A DNA stretch of 41,371 bases from Betaproteobacteria bacterium (GCA_009782565.1 WRIU01000013.1:1-41371), one strand, 5' to 3'. Shown: positions 1 to 9,761, numbered from the stretch's first letter. Numbers and translations: made by a program. Notes: generated by a model from the sequence alone, not told the origin.

Positions 1-200
1 CGCAAACCGGCCAGGCCGAGGAGCCAAACTTCTACTCCTCGGAACCCCCCACTGTTCCCGCAGAACACAGGGCGCCGCCGCCCCGAACAAGCACCGAAAC
101 CAGCAGACACAACGCCGTCACGCCCTCGGCGAAGGCCGTTCAAAGGAGTTTCAAACTCCATAAACGGCTGTTTCGCTTATCCTGTCATAATTATTGGTTA

Positions 201-596
201 TCACTTTCCGCTGGTTTCAATCATAGCGATAACCTTATCAACGGTTCCTTTTAATTGTTTTTTTGCAACCGCCCCAACAAAGCCGTCTATTCCGCCTTCA
301 TTGTTCCCCAGCAAATTCACAAAAGCCTCAACCTGAATTCCTTCCGGCACCTTTGAAAATTTAATAAATTTTCTCCCCACTAGCATCCGGCTACCTTTGC
401 GGTACACGGTTTCATTACCGTAATTTTCAATACAGTAACTATCCGCAATCAAAAAATCATTGATAAGGGCGCTCATGCTCTCAAAATCACCAGAGAAGTT
501 CACCAGTTTTTTGAACCGGCCACCTTTATGGCTCAGCAAAATAACAAAACCGATCACTAATCCAATCAGAGCACCAGTCAAAATCGAGCCAGACAT
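201..596 (-). CDS. Hypothetical small membrane-anchored protein
   Basis: A 131-residue protein of no family I recognise. Residues 1-22 form one hydrophobic segment (GSILTGALIGLVIGFVILL) followed by the basic stretch SHKGGRFKK, which suggests a single N-terminal membrane anchor with a cytoplasmic remainder. The rest is mixed alpha/beta-looking with no catalytic motif. The start is the ATG at 596: it has AGGAGG five bases upstream, whereas the longer reading frame begins at a TTG inside that ribosome binding site. Base composition is clearly AT-richer than the neighbouring housekeeping genes, which may point to acquisition. It stands alone, with SIR2 125 bases further upstream on the same strand. 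Real gene likely; function unknown. Confidence 0.65.
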   Translation of the reverse strand: MSGSILTGALIGLVIGFVILLSHKGGRFKKLVNFSGDFESMSALINDFLIADSYCIENYGNETVYRKGSRMLVGRKFIKFSKVPEGIQVEAFVNLLGNNEGGIDGFVGAVAKKQLKGTVDKVIAMIETSGK

Positions 597-721
597 AATA
601 GCCTCCTGAAATGACAAAACGCATCAAACACCATTCCTAAAACGAATGACGGAATAAGCTACGCCATGTCAAGTTACCATATGTATAGCAAGCGAGAAAG
701 CGGTACTGTCAAGAAACACTT

Positions 722-1507
722 TTATCCCGTTTGCCGGTGCAACCGATCCCAAAGCGCCGTCAATACGTGCGCCGCGCCCATTTTCAGGCGATGGGAAACG
801 ATCATGCTCACTTCGGTATCGCCGGGATTGATTTCCACCGCAGCCACGCCGTTCTGACGCGCCCACCATACCGGATGGGCAATATAGGGAAAAACGCTGG
901 TCGTGCCGATGGAAATCACGATATCCGGTTCTTCATCCATGACCCGCGCCAGTTGTTTCAACGCCAACTGGGGCAGCATTTCACCAAAAAGCACCACATC
1001 GGGACGCACCAGCCGCCCACACTTGGAGCATGTCGGGGGTAATGTAAGCTCCGCGTAATCTTCCACTTCGCGCTCATCATTACACGCGGTGCACAGCAGC
1101 CGATGTACGGTTCCGTGTATTTCGATCAGGTTTTTCGACCCGGCCTTGCGATGCAGGCTGTCGATGTTCTGGGTGAGTACCCAAAGGCCGGGTTTTTCCT
1201 CCTCGAATGCGGCAATCAGCCGATGCGCGGCATTCGGGCCGGCTCCCCGGCAGTTGCTCTCGATCTGCCCGATATAGCGCCAGGTAATCTCTGGGCAGCG
1301 CGCCAACATTTGGCCGGAAAGCGCCTCCTCAATCGGGAAACCTTCGTCGGTCAGGCGGTCGTTATAAAGCCCGCCGATGCCCCGGTAGGTCGGCAAGCCG
1401 GAATCCGCTGAAATGCCCGCGCCGGTAATGAACAGCGGGCGCTTTGCGCGGCCAAGCAGGACAGCGACTTCATCCAGTATGGCCTCAAACGGTTCGTTTA
1501 TCGTCAC
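722..1507 (-). CDS. SIR2-family NAD-dependent protein deacylase
   Basis: A sirtuin that would remove acyl groups from protein lysines using NAD+, releasing nicotinamide and O-acyl-ADP-ribose. Visible signatures are the NAD-binding GAGISADSGLPTYRG near residue 30, TQNIDSLH with the catalytic His, and two Cys pairs (CTAC and CSKC) that would hold the structural zinc. RPDVVLFGEMLP and ISIGTTSVFPYIAHP follow in the usual order. At 261 residues it is the size of bacterial single-domain sirtuins. The start chosen is GTG at 1507 because GGGAGGG lies just upstream; a GTG five codons earlier, at 1522, overlaps that site. It stands between the coiled-coil protein and a low-GC hypothetical gene, with no second-component gene that would suggest a defence role. 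Confidence 0.9.
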   Translation of the reverse strand: MTINEPFEAILDEVAVLLGRAKRPLFITGAGISADSGLPTYRGIGGLYNDRLTDEGFPIEEALSGQMLARCPEITWRYIGQIESNCRGAGPNAAHRLIAAFEEEKPGLWVLTQNIDSLHRKAGSKNLIEIHGTVHRLLCTACNDEREVEDYAELTLPPTCSKCGRLVRPDVVLFGEMLPQLALKQLARVMDEEPDIVISIGTTSVFPYIAHPVWWARQNGVAAVEINPGDTEVSMIVSHRLKMGAAHVLTALWDRLHRQTG

Positions 1508-1536
1508 CGCCGTCCCTCCCACGGCACCTCGTTCGT

Positions 1537-2190
1537 TCAGTCCTTTCGGGAATCGGACGAGGTAATTTCAAGGTAGTGCTGGCGGTCGGCATCGAAACGC
1601 TGGCGCAGGCTGTCGCGCTCATTGACTTTTCTCTCGATGGCCGCGCGCGCCTGCGCCAATTCTTCGTCGGCGTAATTCATCGCTCTTTTGAGATCAGCCG
1701 GAACCGGCTTATCTTCCAGGGATTTCTTTTCGTCATCGAGGCTTTTGCGCCGCGCGACGAGCCTTTCTTCATCGGCGCGCAACTCACCGATGGCCTTGTC
1801 GAGTTCGGCAATCTCGCGGTCGCGGCGCTGATCGAGCGACTCCAGCGAAGGGTATCTTTCCCGTAGCGCGTCATTCTGACGCTTCTGCCTGGCGGCTTCC
1901 TTCCGTGCTTCCTCTTGTTGGCGTGCCAGTTCCCTGCGGCGGGCGCTCTCATCGGGCGTGGGTTGCGCCTCCTCCCGGTAGACGACGACGCCATTGATCT
2001 TTTGAACCCAAGCACGGCCATAGCATTCTTTCGGCAAGGTATCGCCAAACACCGGGCGGCCGTTGATCTCGCAACTGAACACCTTCACCCCACCGATATT
2101 GCCCTTTCCCTGCTGCCCTATGGCGGAAAACGGCACAGCCAGCAATGCAACAACAGCAAGGCTTCGGAGAAATTTACCGTATCGCATCAT
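1537..2190 (-). CDS. Exported coiled-coil protein with DUF4124-like N-terminus
   Basis: About 217 residues. A signal peptide (RSLAVVALLAVPFSAIGQQ) is followed by a short domain of the kind VKVFSCEINGRPVFGDTLPKECYG, resembling DUF4124-type modules of periplasmic proteins. After that come roughly 130 residues of charged Glu/Arg/Lys-rich sequence with heptad-like spacing, predicted as a long coiled coil. The start is probably one of the tandem ATGs at 2190/2187, preceded by GGA, so the gene overlaps the 3' end of pyrE by about 15 bases and is translationally coupled to it. A gene of this kind next to pyrE is familiar from related betaproteobacteria. Its function is not known; a structural envelope role is only a guess. 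Confidence 0.75.
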   Translation of the reverse strand: MMRYGKFLRSLAVVALLAVPFSAIGQQGKGNIGGVKVFSCEINGRPVFGDTLPKECYGRAWVQKINGVVVYREEAQPTPDESARRRELARQQEEARKEAARQKRQNDALRERYPSLESLDQRRDREIAELDKAIGELRADEERLVARRKSLDDEKKSLEDKPVPADLKRAMNYADEELAQARAAIERKVNERDSLRQRFDADRQHYLEITSSDSRKD

Positions 2191-2824
2191 GCGTTCCATA
2201 AGCATCCCGGTAAGCCTGGACAGCCGCAAGATTGTTCGTAAATTCCGGCGTATCGGCCAGATAGGCGATCAAATCTTCGAGTGTCGCCACCGGCACGACC
2301 GGAACACCGTAAGTCTCTTCTACCTCTCGCACTGCCGAAAATTCCCCTTGGCCGCGTTCCATGCGGTCCAGCGCAATAACGACCCCCGCCAGTTCAGCAC
2401 CGTGAGAGCGGATGATGTTGACGGATTCCCGTACCGAAGTGCCCGCCGAAATCACGTCATCGAGAATCAGCACCCGTCCTTCAAGCGGCGCGCCGATCAG
2501 CGTCCCGCCCTCACCGTGATCTTTGGCTTCCTTGCGATTGAAGGCGAACGGCACGTTTACCCCCTCCCCGGCCAGTCGCATCGCCGTACCGGCCACCAGC
2601 GGAATCCCCTTGTAAGCCGGACCGAAAAGCATGTCGAACGCCACACCGGAATCGAGAATCGCCTGAGCGTAAAACCCGCACAACTCGCTGAACGAACCTC
2701 CGTCGTCAAACAGGCCCGCGTTGAAAAAATAAGGCGAAACACGCCCCGCCTTAGTCACAAACGACCCGAAGCGTAGCACGCCCTTGCGGCAGGAAAGCTC
2801 TATGAAGTCACGACTGAATGGCAT
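2174..2824 (-). CDS. pyrE: Orotate phosphoribosyltransferase
   Basis: Transfers phosphoribosyl from PRPP to orotate, making orotidine 5'-phosphate, the fifth step of pyrimidine biosynthesis, in the cytosol. The PRPP-binding motif RVLILDDVISAGTSVRES is intact around residue 120. The orotate and phosphate-binding parts (KAGRVSPYFFNAGLFDDG, FGPAYKGIPL, FNRKEAKDHGEGG) are all present. Length of 216 residues matches the family. It is divergent from exodeoxyribonuclease III with about 70 bases between, an arrangement common in proteobacteria, and its 3' end overlaps the downstream coiled-coil gene. Confidence 0.97.
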   Translation of the reverse strand: MPFSRDFIELSCRKGVLRFGSFVTKAGRVSPYFFNAGLFDDGGSFSELCGFYAQAILDSGVAFDMLFGPAYKGIPLVAGTAMRLAGEGVNVPFAFNRKEAKDHGEGGTLIGAPLEGRVLILDDVISAGTSVRESVNIIRSHGAELAGVVIALDRMERGQGEFSAVREVEETYGVPVVPVATLEDLIAYLADTPEFTNNLAAVQAYRDAYGTHDAIR

Positions 2825-2895
2825 ATTTGGCTCTGGTTTTTGTGCAACGTTACACTATATTGGATTCGATTCTGAACCACTTTGCAGAGAATGAC

Positions 2896-3678
2896 ATGGC
2901 AAAAATCGTCACTGCCAATCTTAACGGCATCCGTTCGGCAAACAAAAAGGGCTTTTTCGACTGGCTTGCCCCACTTGAGGCCGATATCGTTTGCGTTCAG
3001 GAACTCAAGGCGCAGGCCGGCGACATCTCCCCGGAAATGCATCATCCTGCCGGGCTGAAAAGTTGGTTTCATTGCGCCGACATGAAAGGCTATAGCGGTG
3101 TCGGCCTCTTCAGCAGACACCCTCCCTTGCGGGTCATCGAAGGGCTTGGCTTGCCCGACATCGACGCGGAAGGACGCTACTTGCAACTCGATTTCGAGGC
3201 GCTGTCCGTCGTCTCGCTTTACCTGCCCTCTGGTTCCAGTTCCCCCGAACGCCAAGCTGCCAAGTTCAGCTTTATGGAGCGCTTCCTGCCTCATCTCGCC
3301 AGACTTGCGGCAAGTGGCCGCGAATGCGTGATTTGTGGCGATTGGAATATCGCGCACAGTGAGATCGACCTCAAAAACTGGAAAAGCAATCAGAAGAACT
3401 CCGGTTTCCTGCCCGAAGAGCGCGCTTGGCTTACGCGCGTATTTGAAGAACTTGGTTGGGTCGACGTTTACCGTCATCTTTATCCCGAAGCGCGTGAAGA
3501 AGCCTATACATGGTGGTCAAACCGGGGACAGGCATGGATTAAAAACGTCGGATGGCGCATCGACTATCAAGTTGCCACTCCTGCCACTGCCGCGAAAGCT
3601 ATCGGAGCTACGGTGTACAAGGCGCAACGCTTCTCCGATCACGCGCCGCTCATTATCGATTACGGGTTTGATCTGTGA
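2896..3678 (+). CDS. xthA: Exodeoxyribonuclease III (AP endonuclease)
   Basis: A Mg2+-dependent nuclease of the exonuclease-endonuclease-phosphatase fold that cleaves DNA at abasic sites and degrades one strand from 3' ends during base-excision repair. Motifs in order: TANLNGIRSA at the N-terminus, VCVQELKAQ with the metal-binding Glu, GYSGVGLFSR, GDWNIAHSEIDLKN, and C-terminal SDHAPLIIDY with the catalytic Asp-His. The ATG at 2896 gives 260 residues beginning AKIVTANLNG, the normal family N-terminus; the frame is open 26 codons further upstream, but that part does not look like the family. Divergent from pyrE. Confidence 0.95.
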   Translation: MAKIVTANLNGIRSANKKGFFDWLAPLEADIVCVQELKAQAGDISPEMHHPAGLKSWFHCADMKGYSGVGLFSRHPPLRVIEGLGLPDIDAEGRYLQLDFEALSVVSLYLPSGSSSPERQAAKFSFMERFLPHLARLAASGRECVICGDWNIAHSEIDLKNWKSNQKNSGFLPEERAWLTRVFEELGWVDVYRHLYPEAREEAYTWWSNRGQAWIKNVGWRIDYQVATPATAAKAIGATVYKAQRFSDHAPLIIDYGFDL

Positions 3679-3742
3679 GGTCACTCCTTCAGCAGTCTTG
3701 GTTCAAAGCATTCTTCTACCCCGTCGTATTCCCCACTACGGT

Positions 3743-3748
3743 TATAAT
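3743..3748 (+). promoter_or_regulatory. Candidate -10 element of the DAHP synthase gene
   Basis: A perfect TATAAT lies 38 bases before the aroG-type start codon, which would give a short leader of about 30 bases. No convincing TTGACA stands 16-18 bases upstream, so the promoter may be weak or activator-dependent. Confidence 0.45.
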
Positions 3749-3785
3749 TTTGCGCTTTCCAGGATTGTTCCCAACGGAGCAAACA

Positions 3786-4862
3786 ATGCCCGCCGTCCAA
3801 ATCGAAAACCTCAATATCCTGTCCATCGACCACATGCCTTCGCCGGAAGAGATCAAGGCGCGCGTGGCGCTGGACGACGGCACAGCAGCCACGGTCGTCG
3901 CGGGGCGTCAGGCATTCATCGACATTCTCGAACGCCGGGATTCCCGGCTTTTCGTTATCGTCGGCCCCTGCTCCATCCACGATCCAGAGGCTGGGCTCGA
4001 TTACGCACGGCGGCTGCGCGCGCTGGCCGATGAAGTCGCGGATACGATGATGTTGGCGATGCGCGTGTATTTCGAGAAGCCGCGTACCGCTGTCGGCTGG
4101 AAGGGCTACATCAATGACCCCTGCATGAACGACTCCTTCCGGATTGACCTGGGTATGGAAAAGGCTCGCCACTTCCTGCGCGAAGTTTCGCGCCTTGGGC
4201 TACCCATCGCTACCGAGGCGCTTGACCCCATCGCCCCGCAATATTACGGCGACCTTATTTCCTGGACGGCCATCGGGGCGCGCACCTCCGAATCGCAAAC
4301 CCACCGCGAAATGGCCTCCGGCCTCTCGACGCCGGTTGGTTTCAAGAACACGACCGACGGCGATGTTGCAGCCGCTATCAACGCCATCCTTTCGGCAGCC
4401 AATCCGCATAGCTTCCTGGGCGTCAACTCCCAAGGGGAAACTGCCATCGTACGTACGCATGGTAACCGTTATGGTCACATCGTGCTGCGTGGCGGAGAGC
4501 GCCCCAACTACGATTCCGTGTCCGTCTCCTGTGCCGAACAAGCGCTTGCCAAGGCCGGATTACCCCATAACATCGTCATCGACTGCTCGCACGGCAATTC
4601 CTGGAAGCGTCCCGAAATGCAGCCCCTGGTGATGAAGGATGTCATCAACCAGATTCGGGACGGCAACCGCTCCATCATCGGCCTGATGATCGAAAGCAAC
4701 ATCGTGGCGGGCAACCAATCCATTCCCGACGACCTTTCGCAGCTCAAATACGGCTGTTCGGTTACGGATGCCTGCGTTGGGTGGGAAACCACCGTTGAGA
4801 TGATCCGTTCCGCCGATTCGATATTGCGCGAAACGCTAGAGAAACGGGGCATGCCTGAATGA
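3786..4862 (+). CDS. aroG: 3-deoxy-7-phosphoheptulonate synthase (class I DAHP synthase)
   Basis: Condenses phosphoenolpyruvate with erythrose 4-phosphate to DAHP, the entry step of aromatic amino acid biosynthesis. The protein carries FVIVGPCSIHDPEAGLDYARRL, MRVYFEKPRTAVGWKG, the conserved ARTSESQTHREMASGLSTPVGFKN and VIDCSHGNSWK, all typical of the class I AroFGH type. The ATG at 3786 is preceded by GGAG and gives 358 residues, the usual length. Which amino acid inhibits the enzyme (Phe, Tyr or Trp type) cannot be told with certainty, so the symbol is by family. Its stop codon overlaps the serB start by four bases, so the two are cotranslated. Confidence 0.95.
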   Translation: MPAVQIENLNILSIDHMPSPEEIKARVALDDGTAATVVAGRQAFIDILERRDSRLFVIVGPCSIHDPEAGLDYARRLRALADEVADTMMLAMRVYFEKPRTAVGWKGYINDPCMNDSFRIDLGMEKARHFLREVSRLGLPIATEALDPIAPQYYGDLISWTAIGARTSESQTHREMASGLSTPVGFKNTTDGDVAAAINAILSAANPHSFLGVNSQGETAIVRTHGNRYGHIVLRGGERPNYDSVSVSCAEQALAKAGLPHNIVIDCSHGNSWKRPEMQPLVMKDVINQIRDGNRSIIGLMIESNIVAGNQSIPDDLSQLKYGCSVTDACVGWETTVEMIRSADSILRETLEKRGMPE

Positions 4863-5698
4863 ACCTGGTCGTCCAGGGCAATACGCTGACCGCCGCCACG
4901 CTTCAATCCCTGTCCAGGCTTATCGGCGCGGATGGCATCGAAGCCATCGACGATCATGCTTGCCGCTTCAAAGGGAAAAACCGCGATCACATCACTGCCG
5001 ACCTTGCCTGGTTCTGCGCCGATGCCGCGCTCGACTGGGCCTGGATACCGGAGGGGCGGCGTTTGAGCGATTTCGGCCTCTTCGTCACCGATATGGATTC
5101 CACCCTCATCAACATCGAGTGCATCGATGAAATCGCCGACATGCAGGGAATCAAGGACGAAGTCGCAGCCATTACCGAGTCGGCAATGCGCGGGAAAATC
5201 GACTTCCGCGCCTCGCTGGAGCGCCGCGTATCCCTGCTGACCGGGCTGCATGAACAGGCACTGGCCAAGGTCTACGCCAAGCGACTGCGGCTCAACCCTG
5301 GAGCCGAAGCCCTCATGGCCAGCCTCAAGGCCGCTGGCGTACGCACCGCGCTCGTCTCCGGCGGCTTCGCCTATTTCACCGACCACATGCGCCGGGAGCT
5401 CGGTTTCGACTATGCCTGGGCCAATGAACTGGAAGTTGCCGATGGCCGCCTCACCGGGCGCGTGATTGGCTCCATGATCGACGCCCAAGCTAAAGCCGAC
5501 CGCCTCACCGCTACCCGCGACGCCCTCGGCCTCGCCCCGGAGCAGGTTCTTTGTTGCGGCGATGGAGCCAACGACATCCCCATGTTCCGCGCCGCCGGTT
5601 TCGGCGTCGCCTACCGCCCCAAACCCGCGCTACGCGAGGTCGCCGATTGCTGCCTCGACCATGTCGGGCTGGAGGGTATCGCGCGCCTGTTTGCCTGA
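4859..5698 (+). CDS. serB: Phosphoserine phosphatase
   Basis: Last step of serine synthesis: hydrolysis of phosphoserine to serine by a HAD-superfamily phosphatase. HAD motif I is DMDSTLINIECIDE (nucleophile Asp, acid Asp two residues on), motif II is ALVSGGF, and motif III/IV is CCGDGANDIPMFRAAGFGVAY. At 279 residues it has the N-terminal extension seen in proteobacterial SerB but no clearly recognisable ACT domain. The start overlaps the end of the DAHP synthase gene (ATGA). Downstream, a short GGCGC-GAA-GCGCC hairpin at about 5703-5715 lies before the convergent ygiQ end, without a good T-run. Confidence 0.95.
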   Translation: MNLVVQGNTLTAATLQSLSRLIGADGIEAIDDHACRFKGKNRDHITADLAWFCADAALDWAWIPEGRRLSDFGLFVTDMDSTLINIECIDEIADMQGIKDEVAAITESAMRGKIDFRASLERRVSLLTGLHEQALAKVYAKRLRLNPGAEALMASLKAAGVRTALVSGGFAYFTDHMRRELGFDYAWANELEVADGRLTGRVIGSMIDAQAKADRLTATRDALGLAPEQVLCCGDGANDIPMFRAAGFGVAYRPKPALREVADCCLDHVGLEGIARLFA

Positions 5699-5749
5699 GT
5701 ATGGCGCGAAGCGCCTGAATAAAGCCTCCCTATTGAGGGAAACATTGAA

Positions 5750-7690
5750 TCAGCGCGCCTTTGGCGCGGGGATATTCGCCACTTGTCCGGCGACGCCCAT
5801 CTTTCCAAGCGCCTCGCGTAACACCCGCGCATTGGCGGGGTCGTGCCAGCGGAGAAACGCCTTGTGGAGCCGTCTTTGCCGTTCACCATACGCACAGGCA
5901 ATAGGTTCCGGGGCGGGATTCAGACTCTTCAGCGGATTGAAACCGCTGTGATACATGGCCGTGGCGAGGGTGAGCGGCGTAGGCAGGAAGGTTTGCACCT
6001 GATCCGGACGAAAGCCGCGCGCTTGCAGCCAGCGCATGAGCCGGAACATATCCTCAACCGTCGTGCCGGGATGGGCGGCGATAAAGTACGGGATGAGATG
6101 CTGCTTTTTGCCCGCGCGACGGCTGGCACGCTCGAAAAGCGCGGCAAAGGCGTCGAACGTGTCAATGGAAGGTTTCATCATCGCGGCGAGCGAGCCGGGT
6201 TCGCTGTGCTCGGGCGCGATTTTCAGCAGACCGGAGACATGGTGCGCGGCCAGTTCGGTAATGTATTCGGGAGACCTTGCGGCAAGGTCATAACGTACAC
6301 CGGAGCCGATGGTGATCTTTTTAACTCCGGGCACAGCGCGGGCGGCACGGTAGAGCGCAATCAATGGGGTGTGGCTGGTATCGAGCCGGGAACAAACGGC
6401 AGGCCAGACACAGGACAGCCGACGGCAAGCGGCCTCGATCCGTTTGTCCCGGCAAGCCATGCGGTACATGTTGGCGGTGGGGCCGCCGAGGTCGGTGATG
6501 TGCCCCTTGAAGCCCGGAGTGCGGGCGCGGATGTCCGCGATCTCACGCAGGATGGATTCCTGGGAACGGCTCTGAATGACACGGCCTTCGTGTTCCGTGA
6601 TGGAGCAGAAGGTACATCCGCCAAAGCATCCGCGCATGATATTGATGGAGAAACGAATCATTTCCCAGGCGGGAATACGCACACCGCCATAGGCCGGATG
6701 CGGTCGACGGGCATAGGGCAGCCCGTAGACAAAATCCATTTCGATGGTCGATAGCGGCAACGGCGGCGGATTGAGCCACACATCCCGCGCGCCCGGCCCT
6801 TCGCCGTGACGCTGCGTCAGTGCCCGCGCGTTGCCGGGATTGGATTCAAGGTGAAAGACCCGCGAAGCGTGGGCGTAGTGAAGCGGGTCGGCCTTGACCT
6901 GTTCAAAGGACGGCAAGCGGATGACGCTGCGGGCGCGGTCGGTCTTTTGCGCCGGAACCTCGCGGGGCGTGGAGGCGTCGATCTCCGTCCAGCCTTCGGG
7001 GCGCCAGCCGGGCGACACCATAAAGGCTGTGCCGCGCAAATCGCGGATGGCGGCGGCTTTTTCGCCCGCGCCGAGCCGCCGCGTGAAGTCGATGAGCGCC
7101 CGTTCGGCATTCCCAAAAAGAAGAACGTCGGCTTTGGAATCCGCCAGCACAGAACGCCGCACGGTGTCGCTCCAGTAATCGTAATGGGCGATGCGGCGCA
7201 AACTGGCCTCGATGGAGCCAATGACCACGGTGACGCCAGGAAAGGCCTCCCGCGCGCGCTGGGCGTAAACGGTGACGGCACGATCGGGACGTTTGCCGGG
7301 TTCGCCGTCCGGTGTGTAGGCATCGTCGGAGCGGATTTTTCTCTCGGAGGTGTAACGGTTGACCATCGAGTCCATGTTTCCGGCAGTGATGCCGAAATAC
7401 AGGCGCGGACGACCCAGGGCACGGAAAGCTTCAGCGGAACGCCAGTCCGGCTGGCTGATGATGCCTACCTTCCAGCCATGCGTTTCCAGCAGCCGCCCCA
7501 CGAGCGCCATGCCGAAACTGGGATGATCGACGTAGGCATCGCCCGTGACGAGGATGATGTCGCACGCCTCCCAACCCAGCGCCTCCATCTCAGGGCGCGA
7601 CATGGGCAGAAAAGGAGCGGGCGCAGCCGGCGGAGAAGGTGGAAGGATGGGTTCTGGAAGCGGGAGCGCCCGCATCCCGCCTTCAGTCAT
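5750..7690 (-). CDS. YgiQ-family radical SAM protein
   Basis: A 646-residue radical S-adenosylmethionine protein of the YgiQ family (UPF0313). The 4Fe-4S site is CFGGCTFCS around residue 360, followed by [13 protein letters not shown]. The N-terminal cobalamin-binding-like part is represented by [17 protein letters not shown] and [17 protein letters not shown], both hallmarks of the family. The C-terminus lacks most of the basic tail seen in longer homologues. The reaction is not established for this family. The start overlaps the ispF stop by four bases (ATGA), so it is the third gene of an ispD-ispF-ygiQ transcription unit; this linkage does not by itself indicate a role in isoprenoid synthesis. 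Confidence 0.93.
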   Translation of the reverse strand: MTEGGMRALPLPEPILPPSPPAAPAPFLPMSRPEMEALGWEACDIILVTGDAYVDHPSFGMALVGRLLETHGWKVGIISQPDWRSAEAFRALGRPRLYFGITAGNMDSMVNRYTSERKIRSDDAYTPDGEPGKRPDRAVTVYAQRAREAFPGVTVVIGSIEASLRRIAHYDYWSDTVRRSVLADSKADVLLFGNAERALIDFTRRLGAGEKAAAIRDLRGTAFMVSPGWRPEGWTEIDASTPREVPAQKTDRARSVIRLPSFEQVKADPLHYAHASRVFHLESNPGNARALTQRHGEGPGARDVWLNPPPLPLSTIEMDFVYGLPYARRPHPAYGGVRIPAWEMIRFSINIMRGCFGGCTFCSITEHEGRVIQSRSQESILREIADIRARTPGFKGHITDLGGPTANMYRMACRDKRIEAACRRLSCVWPAVCSRLDTSHTPLIALYRAARAVPGVKKITIGSGVRYDLAARSPEYITELAAHHVSGLLKIAPEHSEPGSLAAMMKPSIDTFDAFAALFERASRRAGKKQHLIPYFIAAHPGTTVEDMFRLMRWLQARGFRPDQVQTFLPTPLTLATAMYHSGFNPLKSLNPAPEPIACAYGERQRRLHKAFLRWHDPANARVLREALGKMGVAGQVANIPAPKAR

Positions 7691-8178
7691 TCTGGCCGCC
7701 GCAACAACAGAACCACGGCCTGCGCGGCAATGCCTTCACCCCGACCCGTAAAGCCGAGTCCTTCGGTCGTCTTGCCCTTGACGTTGACGGCGGACGCAAC
7801 GATGTTGAGATCGTTGGCGATGTTGTCTGCCATTTGCGCCGCGTAAGGCTGTATTTTTGGGGCTTGGCAAATGATAGTCGCATCGACATTGCCAATTTCC
7901 CATCCCGCCTCCCATATCCTTGCGAACACCGCGCGCAAGAGTGCACGGCTGTCCGCACCCTTGTAGCGCGGGTCGGTATCGGGAAAGAGGCGGCCAATAT
8001 CCCCAAGCCCCGCCGCGCCGAGCAACGCGTCGGAGGCGGCATGCAGCAGTACATCGGCGTCGGAATGCCCAAGCAAGCCGCGCTCAAACGGGATCGTGAC
8101 GCCGCCAAGAATCAGGGGGCGACCCTTGACAAAGGCGTGGACGTCGAACCCTTGGCCGACACGGATCGCGCATTTCAT
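7687..8178 (-). CDS. ispF: 2-C-methyl-D-erythritol 2,4-cyclodiphosphate synthase
   Basis: Cyclises CDP-methylerythritol 2-phosphate to MEcPP in the MEP isoprenoid pathway. The N-terminus [16 protein letters not shown] contains the metal-binding DVH, followed by [38 protein letters not shown] and FPDTDP; the C-terminal [19 protein letters not shown] completes the trimer-interface motif. 163 residues from the ATG at 8178, the family length. The start codon overlaps the ispD stop in ATGA, and the stop overlaps the ygiQ start in the same way, so the three genes are translationally coupled. Confidence 0.96.
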   Translation of the reverse strand: MKCAIRVGQGFDVHAFVKGRPLILGGVTIPFERGLLGHSDADVLLHAASDALLGAAGLGDIGRLFPDTDPRYKGADSRALLRAVFARIWEAGWEIGNVDATIICQAPKIQPYAAQMADNIANDLNIVASAVNVKGKTTEGLGFTGRGEGIAAQAVVLLLRRPE

Positions 8179-8915
8179 GGGGTCTTCTCCTCGATGGTTT
8201 TTTCCACTTCGTTTTCGCGACGGCGCAATATCCATTCCGCGAGCAGAAGGTCATGTGGCCAAGTGACCTTGAGATTGGCGGCATCCCCTTCGATGAGCCT
8301 GGGGCGCAAACCGGCGGCTTCGATGGCGGAGGCTTCGTCGGTCACGTCCCGCGCGCCTTCCAATGCGCGGCGCAGCATCATGTAGCGGAACATCTGCGGG
8401 GTCTGCGCGCGCCATAAACCCTCGCGCGCCACGGTTCCCGCCACGCGATGGCTCTCGTCGGCGCGTTTGAGGGTATCGGCCATAGGGACGGCCAGAAGTC
8501 CCCCCACGTCATCATGCGCCAGTTCGTGCATCAACTTCTCGATCTGCCAGCCCGCCACACATGGACGCGCGGCATCATGCACCAATACCCAATCCGTCGC
8601 GGCAAGCTCATCCCTGATCGCACGCAAACCGCCCAGCACCGAATCGGCCCGCGTCGGCCCGCCACAAAAAAGCGGTACCAAGCGAGAACCCAGAACGCTC
8701 CAATCGTAGCGCGCCCACTCGGCATCATCGACCGAAAGCACAACGAACACCCGCTCGATGGCAGGCACCGAGCACAGGGCGGCAAGCGTGTGATGAATCA
8801 GCGGCTTACCGAGCAACGGTAGATATTGCTTGGGCAGTTCCCTACCCATGCGCGCGCCGCTTCCCGCAGCGGGCACGAGGGCGAAATGACGGGTATCGAA
8901 ATGTCGGTTTTGCAT
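8175..8915 (-). CDS. ispD: 2-C-methyl-D-erythritol 4-phosphate cytidylyltransferase
   Basis: Transfers CMP from CTP to methylerythritol 4-phosphate, the third MEP-pathway step. The nucleotide-binding [47 protein letters not shown] and WRAQTPQMF motifs are all in place. Three in-frame ATGs at 8939, 8924 and 8915 are possible starts; 8915 gives 246 residues and leaves only eleven residues before the conserved core, closest to family practice. It is the first gene of the ispD-ispF-ygiQ unit and is divergent from the metallopeptidase-like gene at 9069. Confidence 0.95.
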   Translation of the reverse strand: MQNRHFDTRHFALVPAAGSGARMGRELPKQYLPLLGKPLIHHTLAALCSVPAIERVFVVLSVDDAEWARYDWSVLGSRLVPLFCGGPTRADSVLGGLRAIRDELAATDWVLVHDAARPCVAGWQIEKLMHELAHDDVGGLLAVPMADTLKRADESHRVAGTVAREGLWRAQTPQMFRYMMLRRALEGARDVTDEASAIEAAGLRPRLIEGDAANLKVTWPHDLLLAEWILRRRENEVEKTIEEKTP

Positions 8916-9068
8916 CCTGCACATTCTACAACGGCACATTTACATGCCTGTCCGAGAAATAACGCGCATCCCGGCAAGGAAGGCGCTTTTCTCACGCACG
9001 ATGATGACCCAGACTTAGAGAAGCGAAAACCCGTCTGCCGTTTCATTTATTTGTCACGCTTTATTTCC

Positions 9069-9698
9069 ATGGTCCCCGGCCTCTCCCCTTCCGTCGACAA
9101 CACCATCCAGAATGCTTCGACATACGCGAATCAGTGGCGTTCCGATGCGTCCGGGAAAGTTGGGGAGCAGGATATTTTCGCGCCGCGCCCGCGCAATGAT
9201 GAGCTCTCGCAAAAATCGGGCAAGCCTCGCGCCGAACAACTCAGTTCCGCTGACCGTCGCCAAGTCGAGGAACTGAAATCCACGGATCGCGCCGTGCGCG
9301 CGCACGAAGCCGCGCACATGGCCGCAGGCGGCAGCCTGGTCACTTCTGGCGCGAGTTTCTCTTATGAAACCGGCCCGGATGGGCAGCGTTACGCGGTCGC
9401 CGGGGAAGTCGGCATCGACACCTCGAAGGGGCGCACTCCGGAAGAGACGCTTGCGCGCGCCGACCAAATCCGCGCCGCCGCGCTCGCACCTGCCGACCCC
9501 TCCGGCCAGGATCGCGCCGTAGCCGCCGCTGCCGCGCAAATGGCCGCCGATGCGCGCGCTGAAATCGCCCGCGCCAGCATGGAAAAAAACGCAACGGGCA
9601 ACCCACGGGAAAGCGGCGAAAATCGCGGCCTCTCGTTCGGACAAGCCATCGAGCGCAGCCTGAATCCCAACGGGCAGGCCGTCAATTTTTACGCTTGA
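9069..9698 (+). CDS. SprA-related putative metallopeptidase
   Basis: A 209-residue protein with a single HEAAHMAAGG (HExxH) zinc-peptidase-type motif near residue 80, followed by TSGASFSYETGPDGQRYAVAGEVGIDTSKGRTPEETLARADQI cut here only in description; this arrangement matches the SprA-related family of putative metalloproteases. The first 75 residues are polar and low-complexity, and there is no signal peptide or membrane segment. The C-terminal third is Ala-rich helical sequence. No biochemical role is established for such proteins. The ATG at 9069 has no strong ribosome binding site; the frame is open upstream, but that sequence looks non-coding. It ends at a hairpin terminator shared with the convergent PEP-CTERM gene. 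Confidence 0.75.
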   Translation: MVPGLSPSVDNTIQNASTYANQWRSDASGKVGEQDIFAPRPRNDELSQKSGKPRAEQLSSADRRQVEELKSTDRAVRAHEAAHMAAGGSLVTSGASFSYETGPDGQRYAVAGEVGIDTSKGRTPEETLARADQIRAAALAPADPSGQDRAVAAAAAQMAADARAEIARASMEKNATGNPRESGENRGLSFGQAIERSLNPNGQAVNFYA

Positions 9699-9761
9699 GC
9701 GGCGATAGCTCCCTGAGGCCGTTTTCGAGCAAAAACACACTCAAATCTGGATAGCCATAAA

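Noticed and set aside
1-257. Plus-strand frame open from the window edge, Pro/Ser/Thr-rich
   Set aside because: No start, no recognisable domain, and it runs into the end of a better-supported minus-strand gene. The stretch also has a CCGAGGAG/CTCCTCGG hairpin at 16-42 without a T-run.
722-1507. SIR2 protein as a phage-defence effector
   Set aside because: It is a plain single-domain sirtuin with zinc cysteines, and no partner gene of a known SIR2 defence system stands next to it.
6806-7846. Long plus-strand frame opposite ygiQ/ispF (346 codons), and similar frames opposite eno and pyrG
   Set aside because: Antisense shadows caused by GC-rich codon bias; the opposite strands hold clear enzyme genes with all motifs.
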